64,000 nt of DNA. It comes from Megamerina dolium. Its lineage: Eukaryota > Arthropoda > Insecta > Diptera > Megamerinidae. The notes beneath the pieces were generated by a model. That model had not been told where the DNA came from. It ran no database searches and saw nothing but the letters and a program-made list of their open reading frames with translations. The DNA lies in assembly GCA_963854835.1 (NCBI GenBank), contig OY978530.1, positions 34,789,639-34,853,638 of the forward strand, in the 5' to 3' direction. A program made the position numbers and the translations under genes. Below, piece by piece: positions 10,360 through 21,269 of this stretch (within the stretch, counting starts at the first letter, position 1; every line of letters begins with the position of its first letter).

Positions 10360-11164
10360 ATCAATCTAGTGTGTTTGTTGTTTTCTTTTTTACTTCTACT
10401 TATTTTTCTGTATGTGCTTGTCGTTGTTTTGTTTACTTTTTCTCCTTCCTTCGTAAGAATTCTCTTATTGCTCTATCTCTATTATTATATTATTATTATA
10501 CCACTTACATGCAGTGTTTATGTGGTAGATATTTACGTGACAACTTCTGCTATACGAATCGATTGGATAGCTGAACCTTAAATCTCACTACCATAAATGA
10601 CATCAGTATGATTGTCAAATTTTGTAGTGATTATAATTTTCTTCTCACTTTCAACCATACACTCTCCAGAGTATTAACAAAACAATACCCAATGGGAAAG
10701 TGATGCATTGCAATCAAGTAAAGGAGAATTTTTAATGCCTTTAAGTATGAAAACTGATATTCTCTGAAAATCCGGAATAAAGATACATTGGTCATATAAG
10801 TAGACGAATGAAGGGGAAGCACATTTGAGGAGTAACTTAGCTACCGATACGTATTTAAACATCTATTTTAGATAAAATTATTTGATTAAAATACTTAAGC
10901 TTTAAATTGACTTTTACTAAATCATTAATTTTTATACCCTGCACAAGTTAACGATGTATCTATTTCGGAGAGATGTTTGTAACTACAGGAAAAAATATAG
11001 AAAAGGTACTTTTGATTAGCGTTGCCTAAGTAATTAAAAAATATCCGTTTATAATTTGAGCTAATATTGAGATATTTTAACAAAAATTGGCAAGAGTGTG
11101 CTACAGTAAATGGGTACGAGCTGAATTTATAATAAGTATGGTCCATCAACTGACACGCCCACAT
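10360..11164. other. Unassigned AT-rich spacer
   Basis: I see no supported gene. The end (10935-11160) contains an ataccctgcacaagttaacg segment of unknown origin leading into a transposase remnant. Confidence 0.5.
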
Positions 11165-11580
11165 GGACGTCGCTCATCTATTAAGACGAAGAACAGTGTG
11201 TATAGAGGAAAATATAGCAGGTGTTGAGCTTAGTCTAGAAGAGGACCCTAATGAATCAATTCGGCACCATACGCAGCAATTGTCCATAAACTTTATGCAA
11301 ATTTTTGTGTAAGGATCTTGGTTTATGTCCTTGTGAGATCCAGCTAGAGCATGAATAAAAGCCGCAAGATCATCAATGTCGTCGTTTGTTTGGCCAATGG
11401 GCTGAAAATCAACATTGTTTTATCGAAAAATTGTATTCGGGGCTCATATAAGACTCAGTGGGTATGTAACAGAGCAAAATAGTCGAATTTGTAGTAAAGC
11501 CAACCCACAAGAAATTCTTCAGACACCATTGCATCTACAAAAACTTATTGTTTGGTGCGGTTTATGAGCTGCTGGAATCC
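11165..11580 (+). pseudogene. DD41D/Tc1-mariner-type transposase remnant, 5' part
   Basis: Frames across this stretch give EENIAGVELSLEEDPNESIR, KPQDH, KIVFGAH (for the FSDEAH catalytic block), LSGYV and NPQEILQTPLHLQKLIVWCG. These parallel, block by block, the transposase at 18077-19125 in this window. Several frameshifts and stops show it is old. The protein similarity stops at 11580 at GIxGP and the next expected block lies inverted at 11882-12011. Confidence 0.7.
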
Positions 11581-11590
11581 TAGGTCCATA

Positions 11591-11881
11591 AAAATAAATA
11601 AATATGTGGCACTTAAAGCCCCAAAGGGCTCATTGGCCCGAGCTTCTCTTCCATTACTGTTGTGCGTCTTAAATTTGGACAGAAATAGAAGGGACCTACT
11701 TATTTTAGCCGGATCCAAACGGCAGAACACTTGTGACATCACTTTTTCTGAGATTTGTCACAGAGTTCTTTTAGAAGCTTTTTTATGGCAAGTTGTTACT
11801 GTCGGAAGAATTGCCAATTGCTTGCCGACAGGTGGGTGCCATTCGAAAGAAAAATCTTATCGATATTAAATTTGTTATGCA
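11591..11881 (-). repeat. SINE body separated from its head
   Basis: Minus-strand body and 3' tail of the tRNA-derived SINE, lacking the tRNA-like head. It ends exactly where the body begins in complete copies (tttgttatgca). The flank ctaggtccata at 11580-11590 partly matches ataggtccgta on the other side of the rearrangement, as a target duplication would. Confidence 0.8.
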
Positions 11882-12011
11882 GAACTACATCTCTTCTACA
11901 ATCATATCACACAATTGGGGATTTAAATAGTTAGTTACCATGGCTCTGTAGCAATCTCCATTGACGTTTACGTTGTTGCCCGCCGCGTTTTTAAAGAAGT
12001 ACGGACCTATG
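11882..12011 (-). pseudogene. DD41D-type transposase remnant, inverted piece
   Basis: The minus strand encodes IGPYFFKNAAGNNVNVNGD and then CYRAMVTNYL...MIVEEM. This is the transposase segment that should directly follow the plus-strand remnant ending at 11580. Its opposite orientation shows a local inversion. Confidence 0.75.
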
Positions 12012-12083
12012 GTGGGTGCCGTAGCTCAGTGGTTAGTGTGTTCGCCTTCTGATCTGTAGGTCGTGGTTCAATCCCCGGCTGAT
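12012..12083 (+). repeat. SINE tRNA-like head, detached
   Basis: It carries the pol III A box (TAGCTCAGTGG) and B box (GGTTCAATCCC) of the SINE head and ends at ccggctga, the head/body junction. The body that should follow is at 11591-11881 on the other strand. Confidence 0.8.
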
Positions 12084-12099
12084 CCGGGGATTGAACCAC
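12063..12099. repeat. Perfect 16-bp inverted repeat at SINE B box
   Basis: gtggttcaatccccgg (12063-12078) and its exact complement (12084-12099) are separated by ctgat. It marks the right-hand breakpoint of the rearranged SINE. Confidence 0.9.
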
Positions 12100-12109
12100 T
12101 GATCCTCGG

Positions 12110-12152
<43 letters not shown>

Positions 12153-12154
12153 TG

Positions 12155-12185
<31 letters not shown>

Positions 12186-12201
12186 TATATATATAATAAA
12201 T

Positions 12202-12276
<75 letters not shown>
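12110..12276. repeat. (TA)n tract
   Basis: About 165 bases of nearly pure TA lie between the rearranged SINE head and the 3' end of the next SINE. Confidence 0.95.
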
Positions 12277-12279
<3 letters not shown>

Positions 12280-12582
12280 AATTTGTAGTATTTATTAGCC
12301 CCGAAGAGCTCTTTCGCCAAGCTACTCTTCCAGTAGTGTTGTGCGTCTTAAATCTTGGACAATAGTAAAAGGGACCTTCTTTTTTTTGCCAGTGGTGTCC
12401 TTTTGGGAGCTTTTCCATGGCAAATTGTTACTGCCGGAAGAGATGCCAATCGCTTGCCGACAGGTGGATTCCGTTCGAAAGAAAAATCCTTATGATATTA
12501 AAGTTTTACTTCAACCGGGGATTGAATCGACCACCTACAGATTAGAAGGTCAACGCACTAACTACTGAACTACGGCACCCAC
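12277..12582 (-). repeat. Diverged SINE copy
   Basis: A minus-strand SINE with both head (ggcaccc at 12574-12580; B box region near 12519) and body. It differs from the 27775 and 52065 copies by many substitutions, so it is older. Its 3' end abuts the (TA)n tract. Confidence 0.8.
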
Positions 12583-13132
12583 ACCAGCAACTTTCCGATA
12601 TTTTCTACAGCCTTAGTACTGATTGTGTTGGTACCGCAAGTTCGTTTTCTGCTATATGATAATTTTTCCCATTAGAAAAACATTATTTTAACGCCATACT
12701 TTGCGTGCTTTTTTGGCATGTAAATGTTGAACTTAAATCTACCTCGAAATCGTACCAATATTTCATCATCAAATCAAAGAATACAAAGGAATCTTGCTTC
12801 GGACATTGCACATCTAAAAATTTCTCATCCCATTCCATCAGTTGCAAAAATGGATTTTGCTAGTTTTTGCCACACATGTTGGTTCCAATGCTGACAACTT
12901 AAATCCGTAATAATATTGCGGATTCGCATACACTTTCTTTAAAATTCATTTCTTCTTCACCGTTGGCCACAATATCGTAAAAAATAATTTTATTAACTCC
13001 ATCGGATTCATCATCTTCTACATATAACCCATCGTTTAAGTCGATTTCTTCAATTTCATCGTCGACTTAGCTGATTTCGTTGTCGTCTTCAAGTAACTGG
13101 GCTATTACTGAATCGCTGAATGTTTTTGTCAT
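12583..13132 (-). pseudogene. Possible piggyBac-like transposase N-terminal remnant
   Basis: The minus strand has an ATG at 13130-13132 and encodes MTKTFSDSVIAQLLEDDNEI, a stop, then an acidic stretch with DDEIEEIDLNDG and YVEDDESDG. Further left, one frame gives SFVFFDLMMKYWYDF followed by TFTCQK, which vaguely recalls the YF..F.D......NLY..QK region of piggyBac transposases. There is no full domain and stops are frequent. I hold this as a weak assignment; it could be an unrelated acidic protein fragment. Confidence 0.25.
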
Positions 13133-14584
13133 GATCTGCATTCATAAATATGATATGTAATTTAACATAAAACAAATCATTTTCTACCAGCAATTAAATG
13201 GAGGATTGGTAAAATTAATTCTATGATGCTGGAGCAATTCTATGATAAGAAAGTAATTTATATAAATTTAAAGAGAGGGTAAATTTTACCACCACCTTCA
13301 CAATTAAGTGTTAATAGCCTGCGTGATACCATTGACTAGATTTTTACATTACGCTAAATCCGGAGAAGAACCAGGAACAGATCAACAGATGGAAGGTAGC
13401 GAAGCTCGCTACCTTCCATATTCCTAACAGTTTATGCAACTTCCTACTGGGAATCAGAAGGAGACGGAACAAAAAGTTATAATTGCTCGGAAATCCTGTT
13501 GATAAACGTGCTTTAATAATTCACATGTCAGTGCTACTACTCGTAGATGCTACTTTTGCTATAAACTAATGTTAATAGTTGTTGCTATTGGTTTTTCACC
13601 CCACATCGTCTATTGAGCGACTTAAGAATGTACACATTAAACCCCTGCACGTGTAGTCATACATATATTCATTTTCACGATACTATTCAGTTATGAATAA
13701 ATAATCGGTGAAGCGTGGTTACTACTCGCTTCGTCATGAACAATAGTGTCCATCAGTGTTGAAAAAAAGAACTTCTTTCGCCACAGTTTTTCCTAAAACA
13801 CAATTTTTATATAGACGATGGATTTTAATTAAAATTAATTTTTTTTTAATTTAATTTTACATAAAAAATTCCACTTTGTACCAACAAAGGGGACGTTTCC
13901 TATGATGGCAAAATAGAATTATTCTTATAACGCTGGCTACAATATTTCTTGTTCTTTCAATACTGCCTTTAATAAATAATAAATGTGAGCTTCCCCTTAA
14001 AACTCACTTTTTACTATTTTCAAGCTGTTTTGCTTGATATAAAAACATAATAAAATGATCAAGGAATCCGAAAAAAACAAGCGACTCGTTTTTATTGTAT
14101 TGATTGTATTGTCAGCCCAATAAGAAATCATGATGACCACGGTAAATCGCTATTTGTAAAACAGTAGTCAACAATCTAGAGGATATTCTTGCCTACAAAT
14201 AAAAAATCATAAAATCACATAAGGTCATTATCATAAGTTCAAGTTGAACGAAAATATGAAACATGTGAACGATCTTTTTATGCGCACATGTTATTTTCAA
14301 CCTACGAAGAAGGAGGAGTAAAGAAAAACAATTGATGAGTTACAACACCAAAAAACATAGGTTCCAAAGTTGTATTGCGTTAAGTCGTACACTATTGTAT
14401 AAACTTCTGATAAAATGACAATACGACGTGTTATGACACCTTATGAATAAACTAATAATTAAGTTTACTTTAAATATAATTAGTAAGGTGTCACTTCTAA
14501 AATGTTTTCGTAATTGGAATGTTTTTCGGAATTAGCGGAATTAGACCACTTATATGGGTCCCTTTTCGTCCCTCAAATCGTGTG
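13133..14584. other. Unassigned AT-rich region
   Basis: I find no supported coding sequence. The one clear structure is a perfect hairpin at 13389-13419. Confidence 0.5.
13389..13419. repeat. 14-bp perfect hairpin
   Basis: atggaaggtagcga (13389-13402) pairs exactly with tcgctaccttccat (13406-13419) around a 3-base loop. There is no T-run to suggest a terminator, and I know of no function. Confidence 0.85.
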
Positions 14585-15391
14585 TTAATTATTTGTTCGG
14601 TTGCAGAATTCTTCTACTTCCTTCCTCATAATAACATCACGCGTTTTTTCAAGCATGTCTTTGTGGGGTATGTTCCACATTTCGAGTTCATCAATAAATT
14701 GGCGACCCAGTGTGGACATCCTCCTGCTTGCCAATGCAGGACAGTGGCACACTATGTGCACCGCTGTCTCTGCCTCTTCCATTCATAATCTGCAAATGTC
14801 AGCATGCTCCCCTTCAACAAGACCCATCATGCTGAGGTGGTACCTGAAATTGCCATACTCAGTTATTAATACAGTCAACCAACTTAGAATCAATCGTCCT
14901 AGAATGAGAGCCCTCCCCGATTCACTGCCCTTTGATAGCCTCAACGAAGCCTTTGCCTGTCTACAAGTAAATAAGTTCTCCCATCTCGTGAGATGTAATT
15001 TCTTTATCCAGTCTTCGACCTTGGCCTTCACCGTCCCGTTGCTAAGACCAACTAGTGGTTCCGGTCCATAAAATTCAGCTTCAGATCCTTGTCTAGCCAA
15101 GGCGCCTGCAGCTTCATTCTGTTCTAAACCAATGTGTCCCTTCACCCACATAAGGGTAATCGCATTGCTACCTTGTTCCGTGCACCATACTTCGACAATT
15201 TTGAGTGCACCTCTTATGGTATCATAAATAGTGTCCAGGAACTTACCGCTCACCGTTACCGCTATGTCATCTGCATACCCGACGATGTGTATACCTTTTG
15301 GGTCCAGAAGTTGAAGTAGGGAATACCTCTGAGTCTGTAACTCCCATTTTGAAAGTTTATTGCCCTTTTCCTCAGCATGCTGTCCACCCAC
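14585..15391 (-). pseudogene. LOA-like LINE RT palm, RNase H and C-terminal zinc region
   Basis: Reading right to left, IVGYADDIAVTVSGK is the RT catalytic block, followed by KIVEVWCTEQG. The frame then jumps straight to LMWVKGHIGLEQNEAAGALA, the last block of RNase H, so the RT thumb and most of RNase H have been deleted in frame. The next frame ends with HIVCHCPALASRR, the C-terminal His/Cys region. A frameshift near 14783 separates these parts. Confidence 0.78.
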
Positions 15392-15476
15392 CTTATAATA
15401 GTTGGGTTGACTTCACGAGTAGCAAGGGTAAAACATTCCGCTCTCCGCTACGCGCACGAGTTCGTGCAGGGCCGTT

Positions 15477-15794
15477 TCAGTGGATTTGTATTCTGTATGC
15501 GTGCTGACTCCTGTTGAGTGATTTTATCAGAAGCGTTGTCCTTTCCATGTAGTCCGCCAGTACTCCCTCCATATATTTAAGCAGAAAGGAGGTTAAGCTA
15601 ACCGGCTGGAAAAATTTAGCCTCTGAGTACTCCCTTTTTCCCAGCTTTGGAAGAAAGACAACCTTAGTTTCTCTCCATTGGGTTCCCAGAAGACTATCTA
15701 CCAGAGCTTCTGCACCCCACTGAAGTAGGGATGGAAATTTCCCGTCTGTACCCTCTGTTTTGAATGGAGAGAAAAGCTTAATGGCGTTTATCAC
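15477..15794 (-). pseudogene. LOA-like LINE RT fingers remnant
   Basis: The minus strand encodes AIKLFSPFKTEGTDGKFPSL, the start of RT, then TKVVFLPKLGK and QPVSLTSFLLK, the finger motif for which KxYRPISLTSFxLK is normal. It ends in NRSQHAYR. Frameshifts separate it from both the palm segment downstream (left) and the linker upstream (right). Confidence 0.75.
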
Positions 15795-15849
15795 TCTATC
15801 TCTGGTGACTATCCTTTCAGCTTCCTATCTTTCATCCCTGTTTACACCG

Positions 15850-16500
15850 GGTGGCTACCCATGGATCTTCCGATCTAAAAGTTCCTGGGTATTTCAGTCA
15901 CTCCCCGATTGTCTCAGTTAAGGGTCTATTCGTTTTGCGAATTAATCCGAACTTTGACACCGGGTCCTTTGATATAATCCTCTGTAATCTACATACATCG
16001 GACATATCTTGCATATTCGAGCAGAATTCCCTCCACGTTTTCCTTTTACGGTTACATAGAGTCTTCTTCAGCTCTCTTTCCTTTGACTTGCAGTCGTCAC
16101 ACACGTTGGGGTCCCCTCTCATGTGACGAATGAAAGCCTTCCTTGTCTACTTTTTCATGGACTCCAGTTCCCCATTCCACCATGGAAACTCCTTCATTCA
16201 CTAAGAGGACATGAAGCTTCAAATGATTTGATCATGGCTGAGCTGATAGCCATCAACATCTGCAGTTGTTCTAGGTCTCTTAAACCTCCCTGGCAATAAT
16301 TATTCAAGAACTTCGCAGTACCTTGTATAATCCGTTCGTGCCGGTATCAATACCATTCTACAGTCGTTCCTACTGAACAGCCCCTCACCTCCGACCATGA
16401 TAAGACAACGTTGCCGAATGCTGTATTACTGAGGAGTAACAAACACTCACCAACTTACCCTTATCTTAGCTAGATACCGCCTGACATCGTACAGGCTAAA
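15850..16500 (-). pseudogene. LOA-like LINE endonuclease-RT linker remnant
   Basis: The frame at 15898-16122 reads VCDDCKSKERELKKTLCNRK and then RKTWREFCSNMQDMSDVCRL, the linker also seen in the LOA-like copies at about 3900 and 21640. To the right one frame gives WWNGELESMKK, the conserved WWN block. The rest to about 16500 is degraded and its start is unclear. Confidence 0.6.
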
Positions 16501-16512
16501 CTGTGGTATCTA

Positions 16513-16550
16513 TTTCTAGTCGGCACCCTCGACGCGGTGCCGACTAGAAA
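16513..16550. repeat. 15-bp perfect hairpin
   Basis: tttctagtcggcacc (16513-16527) pairs exactly with ggtgccgactagaaa (16536-16550) around an 8-base loop. It is GC-rich in an AT-rich setting and lies near the 5' side of the minus-strand LINE. Confidence 0.9.
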
Positions 16551-16704
16551 GTTCATAACCATAACGCGGTTCGCCGACCAATATTGGACATAATCTAATT
16601 TTTTACAATAATCTCAATACTAAGCATATTATCTACTATTTTTTACATTAATAATCAATAAAAATTATGTATAGAAATAAAGAAAAAAACGTAAAACTAT
16701 TGCT

Positions 16705-16985
16705 TTTTTCACTCAATCATCGGAATCATGCGCATTTGTGTGCATATTATCTGATTGAATTTCTTTCTTATCGTCATTTAAACTCAAAACAACTTTTTTC
16801 ATTTGATGCGTATATAAATTATGGTGAAGTTATGAGTGAGTATATTCCGACTATAAAGAATGCTTCTGAAATCGTCGATGGTTAACCGTGATGAAATATT
16901 TTTAGGAATACCGTTTACTCTGTTTTTAACATTATAATGCTCCACATCAATTGAATACATTTTTGGACGTAGTCCAATATATTCA
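16705..16985 (-). pseudogene. Polinton/Maverick-type DNA polymerase B, C-terminal fragment
   Basis: On the minus strand the translation [13 protein letters not shown] and then [19 protein letters not shown] is the conserved C-terminal block of protein-primed family B DNA polymerases of Polintons (usually E-F-x-G-L-R-S-K-M-Y). A frameshift near 16815 leads to [20 protein letters not shown], the usual final segment, followed by a stop near 16707. The N-terminal part of the same kind of protein lies on the opposite strand just past the (TA)n tract. It is an inactive fragment. Confidence 0.75.
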
Positions 16986-17962
<977 letters not shown>

Positions 17963-18076
17963 AAAGGTTATCCATTTCGCGGTTTCAAAAGTATAGGGCT
18001 AGAATTCGACATCTGTCAAACAGAGTTGTTAAAACAATTTCTTTCTTTTTCAGTTCAAAGTCTGACATTTGCGAAA

Positions 18077-19125
18077 ATGGATCGCTTAACTCTCGCACAA
18101 CGCATTAAAATTGTAAAAACCTACTACAAAAATGGTGATTCTGCCACAGCCACATATCGTGCTTTAAGAGGAGATTATGGTTTACATAATCGTCCAACTA
18201 CGCAAGCAATTGGCAAAATTGTGAAGAAATATGAAGAGACTGGATCGGTTACAGATATTGTAAGGCCTGTACATCATCGTTTCGCTCGTACCACCGAAAA
18301 TATCGCTGCTGTAAGTGAAAGTGTTGCCGAAGACCCGAATGTGTCGATTCCTCGTCGTTCTCAGGAATTAGGACTGTCTTACGGCACATTATGGAGTATT
18401 TTGCATTTGGATCTACACCTACATCCATATAAAATCCAGCTCACACAACAACTGAAGCCAGCTGACCATTCACAACGTCGTAGATACGTCGAATGGGTGC
18501 TTGAACAACAGGCGGTGGACGGCGATTTTTCGAACAAAATTTTCTTCAGCGACGAAGCACATTTCTCACTCGGTGGGTATGTTAACAAACAAAATTGTCG
18601 TATTTGGGGTTCTGAGAATCCTCAAGTAATTGAAGAGAGGCCACTACATCCACAAAAAGTCACTGCTTGGTGCGCTCTTTGGTCCGGAGGTGTGATTGGA
18701 CCTTACTTCTTCGAAAACGACGATGGAACGACTGTCACCGTCAATTCGGAGCGTTATGGTCATATGATAACCGACTTTTTTTGCCTGCTATTGAAGAATA
18801 CGACTTAGAGAATATGTGGTTTCAACAAGACGGTGTCACATGCCACACAACTCGAGCGAATATGGCTTTATTGCAAGAGAAATTTTCTGGCCGCGTAATT
18901 TCTCGTCGTGGCGATATCAAGTGGCCACCAAGATCATGCTATTTGACACCGCTTGACTTTTTTTTGTGGGGCTACGCGAAAGACCGTGTTTATGCAGATA
19001 AACCTTTAACTCTTGAGCACCTAAAAACCAACATTCGTCACGTTATGGCTGAGATACCGCCCAATATGTGTCAAAAAGTGGTCGAAAATTACCTCAAAAG
19101 AAAAAGCGGAGAAAGTTGTACATGA
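18077..19125 (+). pseudogene. DD41D Tc1/mariner-family transposase (frameshifted)
   Basis: This is a cut-and-paste DNA transposase. From the Met at 18077 it has an N-terminal helix-turn-helix region (LTLAQRIKIVKTYYKNGDSA), a second recognition domain, then the catalytic acids: FFSDEAHF (Asp at 18551), QQDGVTCH (Asp at 18829) and LTPLDFF (Asp at 18955). Exactly 41 residues separate the second and third acids, which fits the DD41D group. Apart from one lesion it is well kept: an extra T in the T-run at 18775-18782 shifts the frame between TDFF and LPAIEEYD. The longer upstream frame (from 17843) is readthrough from the interrupted polymerase. I could not define terminal inverted repeats. Confidence 0.85.
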
Positions 19126-19905
19126 GAAAAGTCTTTCTCAAAGAGAAAAATTCATTAACACTTTAACAGGTTCATCGTGTTCTGAAGAAGAATACAGTCA
19201 CACTTAAAAAGTGTGAGTAACGTTCGGCCGCTGGTCCTTGAAAGGTTATAAGGAAATTATTTTAAAATGTGATGTGGTCCTATTAAAATTTGATATATTT
19301 GAACAGTTCAGGAAAAAATGTAAGAATGCGTATAAACTTGCTCCATATCAATATTAAACAGCACCGGATTTATCATGGGATGCAACGTTGAAACATACCT
19401 CCATTTCATTACAGTTGTTTACTTCACACTCAAGAATAGTTTTATACAGAAGGGAATTTTTAGTGGTATTTGTCAAATTAGTAAAAAACACTCGAAGGCA
19501 AACAATGTATATATTCTGAATATTTAGTATATTTAATAATATATGGTAATGTCACAATACCTACTAATAGATGGATTTGAGTGGGTTCAAAACATCAATA
19601 TTTAAGATATATTGAATACACCTAGTATTGGATACTTTTTAGAGATACATGATCTGCATAACGATATGCCATTTTGTGTTGAAAATATTAACTCTCCAAA
19701 TAATAAAAAAGTAAAAAAAAGAATAATTACAAATTTAGACAATAAGGAAAACTATGTAACACACTAGAGTTTAGAGTTGTTAAAAGTTCATAAGGGGTTA
19801 AAATTTAACCAATCTCCTTGGTTAAATCAGTATATTGATTTAAACACATGAATTTGAAAAAAAACCTTTTTAAGTTAATAAATACTGCTATATGCTGTAT
19901 ATATA
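19126..19905 (+). pseudogene. Polinton-type DNA polymerase B, central fragment
   Basis: Broken frames continue the polymerase: CSEEEYSH, FEQFRKKCKNAYKLAP, then PGLSWDATLKHT (a block very typical of Polinton PolB), QYLLIDGFEWVQ and finally [10 protein letters not shown], which resembles the polymerase motif K-L-M-N-N. Stops occur every few dozen codons. From 19560 onward it forms the left arm of a perfect palindrome, so the same coding sequence also appears reversed at 20014-20359. The palm aspartates are not recognisable in this fragment. Confidence 0.7.
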
Positions 19906-19921
19906 TGTATGTATATGTATG

Positions 19922-20011
<90 letters not shown>

Positions 20012-20359
20012 CATATATATACAGCATATAGCAGTATTTATTAACTTAAAAAGGTTTTTTTTCAAATTCATGTGTTTAAATCAATATACTGATTTAACCA
20101 AGGAGATTGGTTAAATTTTAACCCCTTATGAACTTTTAACAACTCTAAACTCTAGTGTGTTACATAGTTTTCCTTATTGTCTAAATTTGTAATTATTCTT
20201 TTTTTTACTTTTTTATTATTTGGAGAGTTAATATTTTCAACACAAAATGGCATATCGTTATGCAGATCATGTATCTCTAAAAAGTATCCAATACTAGGTG
20301 TATTCAATATATCTTAAATATTGATGTTTTGAACCCACTCAAATCCATCTATTAGTAGG
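19560..20359. repeat. Perfect 800-bp palindrome
   Basis: Base i pairs with base 39919-i across the whole interval. I compared both arms line by line from 19560 to about 19913 and found no mismatch or indel. The centre (about 19914-20005) is a TA-rich tract. The first non-pairing positions outside are 19559 and 20360. The arms contain part of a decayed polymerase gene, so identity is not maintained by coding constraint. Confidence 0.95.
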
Positions 20360-20377
20360 ACATATATATATATAAAC

Positions 20378-20949
20378 CATGACTGCCAAAATGGACGCCG
20401 AGCCAAACGCACCCATGCCATCATTTGACAATGGGTAAAGGGACTAGCTAATACACTCCAAGGCCTGTGGGACGGAGCCTCACTGGAAGTGGTGGATCGA
20501 AACAACATTCCATCTGTACCCAAAGCGAAAGTGATAATAGTTCGAGTGGTGCAGCCGGAATTGCCCTAAAACTGCTACAACGACAAAATCCTGAAGTACC
20601 GACACAAGACTGGAGGGTGCTGCACGTGGCCAAACAAGCGAAAGCAGTCGTGGGTCAGATCTGCATCCTGCAGATCAATAAGCCGGGAGAGGATAGAAAA
20701 GCCAGATTTGGAAAAATGGCTTGGAGTGTAGGTAATGTATATCTGCGCCTAAATAAGCGACTCCCCCAAAATGGCAATACGAATACGCTTGATACCGGGG
20801 AGGTAGAAAAAGACCTAGGAGTGGAAAGTATCCTAGAAAGCTCCCTGACGCTACGATGCACATGCGAACAAATGGCGGAAGTAGCCATTCCCATGGAGAC
20901 CCAAGCAACAGATGCTGATGGTTCTCCAGATAATACTGCATCGTATTAA
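20378..20949 (+). pseudogene. LOA-like LINE ORF1 (DUF4780-type)
   Basis: The region opens with MTAKMDAEPNAPMPSFDNG at about 20381 and a stop. A frame from 20467 contains KLLQRQNPEVPTQDWRVLHV, then QICILQINKPGEDR and MAWSVGNVYLRLNKRLPQ, the alternating strand pattern I recognise from DUF4780-type C-terminal domains of LOA ORF1. It ends at about 20949, overlapping the start of the endonuclease frame. The front half of ORF1 is missing. Confidence 0.6.
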
Positions 20950-21245
20950 GACTGCCTCAGCCGAACTTCTCATTACTTTAGGGGAGGACGGCTACGACGT
21001 GGCTTTAGTCCAGGAAGCCTGGTTGGTATCTGGCAACAAGGTTTCTGGGCTAAAGTCAACTAACTACACGATGTACTTTCCAAGCACTAACGCTAAGGTA
21101 AGAACTGCTATCATGATAAAAAAATCTTCTGCTCATATATTCTCCTTAACCTCTCCACAGACGACCTGACCGTGGTAGCCGCAGAGGATGGCAAATATGA
21201 ATCGTTACTCTTTGCATCCTGCTACATGTTCTCGATATAACTCTC
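20938..21245 (+). pseudogene. LOA-like LINE endonuclease remnant
   Basis: The start LHRIKTASAELLITLGEDGY and VALVQEAWLVSGNKVSGL form the endonuclease N-terminus (the Q-E-x-W block), followed by AKVRTAIMIKKSS. A frameshift near 21150 leads to DDLTVVAAED in another frame. Most of the catalytic C-terminal half is deleted before the RT linker. Confidence 0.72.
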
Positions 21246-21269
21246 TATACAGTAATATAATTACTATGA

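Noticed and set aside
10171..10581. 136-codon Thr-rich ORF and its antisense poly-Val ORF
   Set aside because: Both are produced by the (CTA)n microsatellite and have no other support.
12012..12083. A tRNA gene on the plus strand
   Set aside because: A and B boxes are present, but no acceptor 3' half follows the B box, and the same head recurs joined to a SINE body at 27775 and 52430. It is the SINE promoter.
16513..16550. An intrinsic transcription terminator
   Set aside because: There is no T-tract after the stem and the genome is eukaryotic.
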